The notes under the pieces were generated by a model. That model did not search any database, had not been told where the DNA came from, and worked only from the letters and a program-made list of their open reading frames with translations. DNA of 64,000 nucleotides from JALOLV01 sp046295175 (lineage in GTDB: Bacteria; Bacteroidota; Bacteroidia; Cytophagales; Spirosomataceae): the NCBI GenBank assembly GCA_046295175.1, contig JBKBNY010000005.1, positions 310,001 through 374,000 of the forward strand, in the 5' to 3' direction. Below are positions 1 to 12,000 of the stretch, piece after piece (within the stretch, counting starts at the first letter, position 1; the number at the start of each line of letters is the position of its first letter). Position numbers and translations under genes: made by a program.

Positions 1-3000
1 GTACTACCTGCACTAATTGTCGGTTTCTGAACAATCGTTGCTACTGCTGGCGATGTGAATGTATTAGACAAGGTATCGCACATCGTGATGTCTTTCAGAT
101 TGAGATTACCACAGTTTTTGATAATCGCACGATAACTAATATTGTAGCTACCATCTGACTGACGTACAGTGTCTTTTACATACAATGCCAAGCCAATGCA
201 AGGTACTGAGATTGAGCCTGTTCCGCCGCTACCAAATACTACACTTGTTGGTGTTTTAGATGGTGAGTCTGGATTTGTACCTGCACTAGACACAGCCGTT
301 ACAGTTTGATTTGTATTGTTTGCCAATGTTCCTGTACCACTCGCAACCGCTTGAGTTGTGAATGTCTTGATTGTGTCAGGCTTGATATTCACCACAAATC
401 TGATTGTATCTACTTTGCCAACTCCCAACTTACCTGCCGATGTTGTTAGGCAAGGTTCGTTTGAGCCATTGAATGCATTGTTGATTACCAACTGACTTCC
501 TGCACTCTTAGTAGGTGTACCTACGATTGTGTATGACGCCGGTAGCTTGATTGCTTTAGAGAGTGTGTCACATACAACAACTCCGTTGAGTTCGAGCGAA
601 CCATTGTTTTTCACAATTGCTTGGTAGGTTACGTTGTAGCTACCGTTTTGTTGCTTCACGGTATCAATCACTGCCAATGCAAGACCAATACTTGGCGACT
701 TGAAGAAGCGAACGACTGTTGGCTCGGAACTTGGTTTATCTACAACTTTACCGTTATTCGATACGTCCGATGTTTCGGCTGGTACTCCAAATATTGTATT
801 TGCCATTGCGGCTACTGTCGCATTTGTACTAAATGGCCCTTCGTTGCCGTTCGGAATCACATTTATCACAAACTTGACGGTATCTGTCACACCTTGCTCA
901 AGGATACTTCCTGCTGCCAATGTAAGTTTGGTATCAGTAGTACCGTTGAAGCTATCGTTGGTTACTAATTTGCTACCTAAACCTGCTGTTGGTTTCTGGA
1001 TAACCGTGAACGTTGCTGGTGATGTAAACATTGTCGCAAGGTTTTCTTTGATTTCAACTCCTTCGAGTTTCAAGTTACCACAGCTTTCTACGATTGCACG
1101 GAATGTTACGTTATACGAACCATTCGACTGGCGTAGCGTATCTGCCGACAATGCCAGACCGATACATGCTTCTTGACAAGTTTTACATTCTACTGTCCAC
1201 TGGCTGATATTATTACTTGTGATTACATCTTGCGGTGTTACACTTGTAATCTTAGCCGTGTTGATAATCTTACCCGCTTTCTTGAGGATTGCTGTGTAAG
1301 TGTATGTTTTGGTTTCGCCAACGGCAAGGTTTGCGATTGTACCTACCAATGAGTCGCCAACCAATGTCAAGCCTGGTGTCGAAGATGCCAATACAAGACC
1401 TTGTTGTTTTGGTAAGTTATTGACAACCTTCACGTTTGTAGCAGGTTTCGGACCTTTGTTTTTAACCGTAATTGTGTATGTCAATTGTTCGTCAATCTTC
1501 ATTTCAACACGGCTACCTACAATTACAATCTCAACATCTGTTTTAGAGGTATCGGTTGTGATATTACATTGGTCGATAGAAACTATCATTGACGCACCTG
1601 CACTGTAACATCCGATTGCACTCTTCTCGAATACGTAGTATGTTCCTGCTACTACTGCTGATGCATTTGCAAGCATTGGCGAAGTAGGTGAGTTTCCGGT
1701 ACGGAATTCAAACACGCCACCTTGAGACGAAACTTGACTTGTAACCGCACTGTTAAGGTTTACAGTTGTTGCCGGACAAATATTCTTAGGCAACGCTACA
1801 ACACTTGGTGCTGGGATAGCCGAACCTACGTTTACTACGATTTCGTCTGAGCTAATCGAACCACAACCATCTTGACCAATCAATTGTACGCTGTAGCGTC
1901 CAGTTGTTTTGACTGTGATAGTTCTTGTTGTTGCTCCATTGCTCCACTTATACGAGTATCCTGTTTCTTTAGCGGTTAGTTTAACCGAATCTCCGAAGCA
2001 AATATTTGGTGATTTGTCGGTTTCGATAATCGGTTTAACTTTAACAGCCTTGACAGTCAATACCATTGTATCTTTGGCAGCTACGCAGCTTCCGTTATCG
2101 TCTGGGTCGTTAGTTGTCAATACAAACTTAACGCTACCTTTCAATATATCTTCATTAGAGAATGAGTACTTAGCATTGAGATTCAACGAATTATCAAATG
2201 TACCTGTACCATCCGATGTCCATTTTGCACTTGTAGCAGCTCCACCGATTTTACCATTCAATGTAAAGCTATTTGCTTGTAAGCAAAGTGTTGAATCTTT
2301 ACCTGCATTGGCAGTAGCTGGGTTGGTGCTACAAGCTGTACCAGTGTTACAAGTTGTAATCTGAACATTGATTACGCCTGCTTCGCTATAACATCCGTTT
2401 CCTGCTTTCTCAAATACATAGTATGTACCCGAACCAACCGCCGATGGATTTGCAACTGCTGGCGAGCCCGGAGTTGTACCCGTACGGAACACGAAGATAC
2501 TTCCTTGTGATGTCGCGGCACTGGTTACACCAGTTGTCAAATCTACTGTGTTGAACGGACAAACATTTACGAGGTCTTTGGTTCTTGGTTTCGCCAAGCC
2601 AGAGCCTGTTACTTGTACCGAAATCACATTTGATTTTTCGGACTGACATCTTCCACCATCACAAATTGCCCAGTAGCTTGTCAATGTCGTTGGCGATACG
2701 GTGATTACTGCACCTTTCTGGCCATCCGACCACACTACTGTACCTGTACAACCTGCTGCCTCGATTTGCGTGCTACCACCAGAACAGATTTGGGTGTTTT
2801 TGCAAGTTACCACTGGTGGAATCGGTGCTCCTACTGTGATTGTTGCTGCTGCCGACGGTGCCGATTCGCAATTACCTACTTTACAAATTGCAGTGTAAAC
2901 TGTTGTTACGGTAGGATTAATATTGATTGTTGCACCTGTCCGTCCATTCGACCAAATGATTGTTCCGGCACAACCTAAACCACTGAGTGTCAATGTATCT

Positions 3001-6000
3001 CCTGCACAGATTCTTGATGCTGTACAAGTAATCACTGGCGATTCTGGTTTAGTGATAACCGTTACTGATACTCTATTAGAAGCGTCGCTTGTACATCCAC
3101 CTTGTGGTAGTTTACAAACCGCTGTGTATTCTGTTGTATTGGCTGGTGACACTGTGATTGTGTTTCCAGTCTGGCCATTCGACCATACAATTGTGCCGCC
3201 TGCACAACCTGTTGCAGTAAGAGCCGATGAGCCACCCGCACAGATTGTCGTAGTACCTGCACTGATTGTCGGTGCTGTTGGTTTGCCAACTGTTATGACA
3301 ACACTATTAGATGCCGGACTTGTACAATCGCCTGATTTACAAGTTGCAGTAAATGTAGTTGTTGCAGAAACCGTTGGTGTAATCACCGAGCCAGTTGAGC
3401 CATTTGACCATACAACCGAGCCTGTGCATCCTGCGGCAGTCAATGTAACCTGACCTGGCTCGCAAAGAGCGTTAGCACTTGTCGTGATTGTTGGTGTTGT
3501 TGGTGTACTGAATGTTACATTTACAACATTCGACTCGCTGCTTCCACAAGCACCACCCGATGCCACACACTTCGCAGAGAATGTACCAGATGCCGTTGTA
3601 GTGATTGTCGAAGTTGTTGCTCCTATGTTCCAAATAACCGAACCTGTACAACCTGCGGCAGTCAATGTGACTGTTTCGCCAGGACAAGCATTGGTTTTAC
3701 TTGCTGTTACGGTCGGAGGCGTACCCGAAGTACCACCTACGGTGATTGTTTTGGTTGCTTTACCTTCGCAATTTTCTACTTTACATGTTACTGTATAAGT
3801 AGTTGTTGCGGTTGGGGTTACAGTGATTGCAACTGTTGTTGCTCCTGTACTCCAAGTCAATGTGCCTGAGCATCCTGCGGCAGTCAATGTCACCGGTTCG
3901 TTTCCACAAACTGTCTCTTTCGATGCAGTGATTGTAGGTGTTTCGGTGATTACTGTAATCGCTCCACCTGACGATGGTAAGCTCGTACAGCCATTGATTG
4001 TACATGTTGCGGTGTATGTTGTACTTACCGTAGGATTCACAATCATTGTTGCTCCCGTTGCACCCGTACTCCATTTCACCAATCCATCACAATTATGAGC
4101 TGTGAATGTCAAGCTTTCGCCCGCACAGATTCTCTCCGAACCACATGTTACAATCGGCGGTACTGGTTTTGGTGTAACCGTGATTGTCTTGCTTGCTGTT
4201 CCTGCACATGAGCCTGTATTGTTACAAGTCGCAGTGTATGTTGTTGTAGTTGTCGGTGTCAACGTAATCGACGAAGTCGTTGCTCCTGTACTCCATGTCA
4301 ATGTGCCTGAGCATCCTGTTGCCGTCAAGGTTACGCTTTCGCCTTCGCAAACTCCATCTTTGTTAGATGTGATTGTCGGAGGTGTGCCACCGCCTGTTCC
4401 TACCGTAATTGTCTTACTTGCTGTTCCTTCGCAATTTTCTACTTTACATGTTACTGTATAAGTAGTTGTTGCGGTTGGGGTTACAGTGATTGCACCTGTT
4501 GTTGCTCCTGTACTCCAAGTCAATGTACCCGAGCATCCTGCGGCAGTCAATGTAACTGGCTCACTCGAACAAATCGCATCTTTTGTCGATGTAATTGTAG
4601 GCGTTTGAGTGATTACTGTAATCGCTCCACCTGACGATGGTAAGCTCGTACAGCCATTGATTGTACATGTTGCGGTGTATGTTGTACTTACCGTAGGATT
4701 CACAACCATTGTTGCTCCCGTTGCACCCGTACTCCATTTCACCAATCCATCACAATTATGAGCTGTGAATGTCAAGCTTTCGCCCGCACAGATTCTCTCC
4801 GAACCACATGTTACAATCGGCGGTACTGGTTTTGGTGTAACCGTGATTGTCTTGCTTGCTGTTCCTGCACATGAGCCTGTATTGTTACAAGTCGCAGTGT
4901 ATGTTGTTGTAGTTGTCGGTGTCAACGTAATCGACGAAGTCGTTGCTCCTGTACTCCATGTCAATGTGCCTGAGCATCCTGTTGCCGTCAAGGTTACGCT
5001 TTCGCCTTCGCAAACTCCATCTTTGTTAGATGTGATTGTCGGAGGTGTGCCACCGCCTGTACCTACTGTAATTGTCTTACTTGCTGTTCCTTCACAACCA
5101 TTCACTTTACATGTTACTGTATAAGTTGTAGTTGCGGCAGGGTTTACAGTGATTGTTCCGATTGTCGCACCTGTACTCCAAACAACTGTTCCTGCACAAT
5201 TTAAGGCTTTCAATGTAACCGATTCGTTTGCACAAATTGATTCTTTAGATGCCGAGATTGTAGGAGCGATTCCGCCAGAACCTACTGAGATTGTTACATC
5301 GTTAGATTTCTGACTTGTACAATCTCCAACTTTACAAACTGCCGAGTAAGTTGTTGTGGTTGTTGGACTTACAGAAACCGAAGTTCCTGTTTGACCATTC
5401 GACCAAAGAACTGTACCACCACAATTTGTAGCTGTGATTGTTGTGCTTTCGCCTGTACAAATGCTATTTTTAGTAGTTGCTATTACTGGGCCGCTACCCG
5501 ATGTACCAACTGTAATCCTGATTTTTTCAGAAGCTGGGCTTGTACAAGTTGCTTTCTTACAAACTGCTGAGTACTCTGTGGTTACTGTTGGCGAAACAAT
5601 GATTGATGCACCAGACATACCATTTGACCAAACAATTGAACCTGTACAACCTGTTGCCGAAAGCGTTACGCTTGAGCCACCGCATACAAAGTAGCTGCTT
5701 GCTGTAACCACTGGCGGCGAAGCTGTATTAACTACAACTGTCACTGCGTTAGATTTTGGACTCGTACATTCGCCCACTTTACAAACTGCTGTGTAAGTAG
5801 TCGATACAGTTGGGCTTACTGTAATCGTTGCCCCTGTTTGTCCATCCGACCAAAGAACAACTCCATTACATCCAATAGCACTTAGTGTTGTGCTTTCACC
5901 TGTACAGATGTATGGGTTTAAGCAAGCAACAATCGGTGTGATTGGGTTACAAGGTGTTTTGATGGTGATGTCTTCTGAATCATCATCATCTTCGTCGGTT

Positions 6001-9000
6001 GTTGTACCACCACCGTTATTTGGTGTTGAATCTGGGTCTTTTTGGTCAGTTTTAGTGATTTGTGCGATATTCTTGATAGTACCTGAGCCAGTTACTTTAG
6101 CAAGAATCGACAATTGCAATGTCTGACCCACAGTAATTTCGTTAAATTTCGCAACTACTGTATTACCCGAAACAGTTGTGGCATCTCCGCCCACAGCACT
6201 GATTACTTGTAATCCTGCTGGTACAACATCTGTTATTTCAACATTTGTCGCTTTGTCTGGGCCGTTGTTTGTTACCGTTATGAAGTAAGTAATTTGGTCT
6301 CCTTGAGTTGGAGCTGTATTGCTTACTGTTTTATTCAAATTCAAATCAGCAATTGGGTCTGGTGAATTAACTTTGATAGTATCGAAGTCACCGTCATCTT
6401 CACCCGCAATCTGACCATTGTCTGGAGTCGAATCTTTATCTTTTTGGTCTGCTTTAGAAACCTCAGCGTAATTGGTTATTGTACCTGTACCTACAACTTT
6501 TGCAAGGAATGTCAACGAAACTGTTTGTCCTGCATTGATTGTTGCAACTGAGGCCTTCAATGTACCTGCTGTATTTGTAAAGCTTGAGCTTGATACAAAT
6601 TGTAATCCTGCTGGTAATACGTCTTTAATCTCAACGTTTGTTGCTGCATCTGGGCCAGCATTGGTTACCGTAATTGTATAAGTTACGTTGTCTCCTTGAT
6701 TTACCGTCGCAGCACTTGCTACTTTTTGTAAGCTCAAGTCAATCAACTTTTCACAAGTTTTGTAAACAATCTTCAATAATGTTGGATTGCTATAACACCC
6801 TGCACCCGACTTCTCGAATAAATAGTATGTCCCTGCACCTACCGATAATGGGTTAGTTACGAATGGCGAATTTGGATTTGCTCCTGTATGCCACTCAAAC
6901 GCACCACCCGGTGTAGTAATTCCGTTGATAACGTATTGATTCAAGTCAACTTTAGTTCCATCGCATACATCAACTACACCAACACAAGTAGGAGTTGATG
7001 GTCTTGCATTTACAATTACAATTACTGGCTGACGAGTGTTATCGCAACTTTGTGCAATATTCTCAATTTCAGCGTAGTATGTCGTAGTTGTAGTTGGGAA
7101 TACCATGTAGTTTACGCCACTATTGGTTGTAGCGATTGGAGTACCACCAATTGGTGTCAAATACCACTTGATTCTTGCACCATTAGATGCTGTACCTTTG
7201 ATAAATGTCGTATCTCCAACACAGATGTCACCATCTAATGTAACTGCTACCAATGTCGGACATTCTACTATTGGTGTAACTGTAATCGTCGATGGGTCAC
7301 TATCGTCTTCATCACCACCGGTCTTACCATTTTCATTGATTACATCATCCTTTGATGTGCCATCATTCGATGGGTTGTTGTCTGGGGTTGAGNNNNNNNN
7401 NNNNNNNNNNNNNNNNNNNNNNNNNNNNNNNNNNNNNNNNNNNNNNNNNNNNNNNNNNNNNNNNNNNNNNNNNNNNNNNNNNNNNNNNNNNNTGATGCTG
7501 CCCGTTACGCTCGTTCCTACCGTGAATGTGATAGTTACAGTCGTACTCGCTCCCGCTGCCAAACTCGCAATCGGTGTGTTTAAGGTAGCTCTACCTGACG
7601 AAGCTGTCCAGTTGGCATCATTCAAGGTCAAACCTGTCGGGATGTAATCCGTAATCTGAATATCTCTTGCATCAATGTTACCTTGGTTGAACACCGAAAG
7701 GGTAAATGTCACGTTCTGACCTGCTACGATTGATGTTTGTGTACTTGTCTTTCTCAACGCCAAGTCAAATACTGGGGCATAAACTGCAACATCTATAGTT
7801 GGGTTATTTCTCAACAATGGGTTGCTTCCTGCATTGGCTGGGTCGAGTGTAATTTTCGGACTCAAACCTGTTGTTGAGTTAACATCCGAGTCTTTGGTAT
7901 CATCACCACCTAAATCTATCTTAGGTGATAGTTCAAATCCAGAAGGCACTGTGCTTGTTACAACTTTAACAACGTAGTCGCCTTTTGGTAATTTATTAAA
8001 TTGATAGAATCCAGAAGCATCGGTCGTATCTTTTGCAATAGCCGAACCAAGCGGATTTCCATTTGCATCAGAAGCGTATAATTCTAAAATAACACCTTGA
8101 GCACCTGTTTCTCCTGCATCTTGAACACCATCATTGTCTGTATCTTTCCAAACATAATCACCAATCGAACCTAAGATTACAAGAGCCGCATCTACTGTTT
8201 GATTATCTTTCAATAGTGGGTCTGAATCTGCATTATTAGGGTCAAGTGTGATTTTTTGACTTAATAATGTTGTCGGACTGAAATCTGAATCTTTGGTATC
8301 ATCGCTACCAGCGTTGGTATTGGTAGAAGGATAATAGATAGATGGGATTGAACTATTTACAATCTTAACTACATAATCACCTTTACTTAAATCTGTGAAT
8401 TGATAGAAACCAACCGCATCGGTTGTATCTTTCTTCAATACTGCACCAGTCGGATTTCCATTGGCATCGGCAGCATAAAGTTCTAAGATAACTCCCTGAA
8501 CTCCGTTTTCTCCTGCATCTTGGATACCATCGTTATCGACATCGTTCCAAACATAATCACCGATTGTACCAAACAATGGTTGTACTGTGATTTGAGCTGG
8601 GTCGCTATCGTCTTCGTCACCGCCAGTTTTGCCATTTTCGTTAACTACATCGTTTTTGGCAGTACCATCGTTCGATGGGTTATTATCTGGTGTCGAATCT
8701 ACATCTGTTACCGGATTACCGTTACCATCTTTGGCACTTGAAATCTCGGCAACGTTGGTCAATGTACCAGCTGTTGCATTACTATTTACTTGTAATTGTA
8801 ATGTCAATGTAATGCTTGAGCCACTCGCAAGAGGTCCTGGAATGGTATCATAAGCAATTCCCGAAACCAAATCCCAATCTGGGTCGGCCAAAGTAAATCC
8901 TGCCGGAATGTAATCTGCTACCACAATATCTGTGGCTGTTACAGTACCTTGGTTGATAACTTCGATATTGAATGTAACTAATTCACCTGGTTTAACTGTA

Positions 9001-12000
9001 GTTGTTGCCGGAGGAGTTTTTCTCAATGCCAAGTCGAATACTGGTGCAGCCGTAACTGTAATTGTCGATGGGTCACTGTCGTCTTCGTCGCCGCCAGTTT
9101 TACCATTTTCGTTGATTACATCGTCCTTCGCTGTTCCGTCATTCGATGGGTCGTTATCTGGAGTCGAATCTTTATCTGTCGGTGTGTTACTTTGAGGGTC
9201 TTTTGCCGAGCTAATCTCCGCAACGTTTGTAATGCTACCCGTTACACTCGCACCTACCGTAAATGTAATATCTACTGTTGTGCTTGCACCAGCGGCTAAT
9301 GAAGCGATTGGCGAAAGCAATGTAGCTTTACCGCTTGCTACTGTCCAGTCGAGGTCATTTAAAGTAAGACCTGCTGGTACATAGTCTGTAATTTGAATAT
9401 CAGTTGCGTCGATATTACCTTGGTTGAATACTTCAATCGTAAAGGTTATATCTTGGCCAGCTACTACCGTAGTTGCGTTGCTTGTTTTTCTCAATGCCAA
9501 GTCGAATACTGGCGTGTAAACTGCCGCATCAATCGTTGGATTATTTTTCTTCAATGGGTCTCCACCAGCATTATCTGGGTCGAGCGTAATTTTCTGGCTC
9601 AAACCAGTTGTTGGCGACACATCCGAATCTTTGGTGTCGTCGCTACCTGCATTTTGCTTAGTAGATAAAGCCACACCCGATGGCAACGAACTTGATAATA
9701 CTTTTACAACATAATCACCTTTTGGTAATTGTGTAAACTGATATAGACCATTTGCATCGGTTGTATCTTTTTTCAAGACAGCACCTACTGGATTTCCGCT
9801 TGCATCGGCTGCATAAAGCTCGATGATAACATTAGCTACACCCGTTTCTCCCGAATCTTGGATACCATCGTTATTGGCATCATTCCAAACGTAATCACCG
9901 ATTGTACCCAATGTACGGATACCCGCATCTACTGTATTATTATCTTTCAATAATGGATTTGAACCTGCATTGGCTGGGTCGAGAGTAATTTTAGGACTCA
10001 AACCAGAGATTGTGAAATCTGAATCTTTTGTATCATCGCCACCTGCATCTGTCAGAGACGTAATCTGCGTATCGGTAGGCAATGTATTAGTAAGGATTTT
10101 TACAACGTAATCACCTTTATCGAGGTTGATGAATTTGTAAAGTCCAGTTGCATCTGTCGTGTCCTTAGCGATTGGTGAACCAATTGGATTTCCGCTGGCA
10201 TCGGCTAAGTACAACTCAACCTGAACACCTGCTACACCCGACTCACTTGGGTCTTGAATACCATCGTTATCTGTATCTTTCCATACATAATCGCCAATTG
10301 AGCCAGTCGTAATGATAGCGGCATCAATCGTAGGATTATTTTTCAATAATGGGTCAGTTGTATTTGTTGGGTCAAACAAAATCTTTTGACTCAAACCATC
10401 AGTTCCGAAATCATTATCTTTTGTATCATCACCACCTATATTTTCTTTAGAAGACAATTTGCTATCGGTTGGGATGCTCGACTGAACAATTTTAACAACG
10501 TATTCTCCTTTCAGAACATTTGTAAATTGGTACAAACCATTGGCATCAGTTGTATCTTTTTTCAATACTGCACCAGTCGGATTACCACTTGCATCAGCTG
10601 CGTATAATTCCAAGATAACACCCGGTACGCCTGCTTCTCCTGCGTCTTGAACACCGTCGTTATCGGCATCTTTCCATACATAATCACCGATTACACCTAC
10701 TGGTGTGTATAGAGCAATATCAATTGTACTATTGTCTTTATCGGCCGGAGTAGCTGGATTAATCGTTGTGATTGTGATTTTCGGGCTAAATCCAGTTGTT
10801 GGATTTACATCCGAATCTTTGGTATCATCGCCACCTGTATTTGGTAGAGTCGAAATCTCAAAATTTGTTGGTAATGTGCTACTAACCAATTTGATTACGT
10901 AATCTCCTGCTGGAAGATTAGAGAACAAATACGCACCATTAGCATCGGTTGTATCTTTTTTCAAAGCAGCACCGATAGGGTTTCCGTTGGCATCAGACGC
11001 ATAAAGTTCAATCACTACACCTTCTGCACCTAATTCGCCTGGGTCTTGAACACCGTCGTTGTCGGCATCTTTCCAAACAAAATCTCCAATTGAGCCGAGT
11101 GGACTAAACAAACCAGCATCTACAGTAGGGTTATCCTTCTTCAATGGGTCGCCACCTGTATTAGTTGGGTCGAGCGATACTTTCTGGCTCAAGCCTGTTG
11201 ATGGGCTAAAATCAGAATCTTTAGTATCATCGCCGCCAGCATTTTGATTAGTAATGATAAAACCAGAAGGAATCGTAGAAGTAATGATTTTTACAACGTA
11301 ATCGCCTTTGATTAAATCTTTGAATTGGTACAAGCCGTTGGCATCAGTTGTATCTTTTGCAAGAGCCGCACCTACAGTGTTTCCGCTGGCATCGGCTGCA
11401 TACAATTCAACTTGTACACCCGCAACACCGCTTTCGCCACTGTCTTGGAATCCGTCGTTATCGGCATCGTTCCAAACATAATCACCGATTGTTCCGAGCG
11501 ATACAATCGCGAGGTCAATCGTTGAATTATTTTTATTTAAAGGATTGGTTTCGTTACCTGGGTTCAATGTAACCTTAGGGCTTAAACCTGCCGTAGTAAA
11601 ATCTGAGTCTTTTGTATCATCGCCGCCAGCATTAGGTTTGTTGCTGATTGAGAAAGCGGTCGGGATTGAACTCGTCACTACTTTTACGACATAATCTCCT
11701 TTTTTGAGATTTATAAACTCATAAAAGCCGTTTGCATCGGTGGTATCCTTGGCCAATAATGAGCCAATCGGATTTCCGCTTGCATCGGCTGCGTAAAGTT
11801 CTAAGATAACTCCCTGAACCCCCGTTTCGGTTGGGTCTTGGAATCCATCATTATCGGCATCCACCCAAACGTAGTCGCCGATTGTACCGACTGGAACGAA
11901 AAGACCTGCATCGATAGTGATATTGTCTTTTTTGATACCCGTCGAGTCAACATTGATAACGATTGGGGGAGATAATCCAGAAACTGAATCAAAATCCGAA

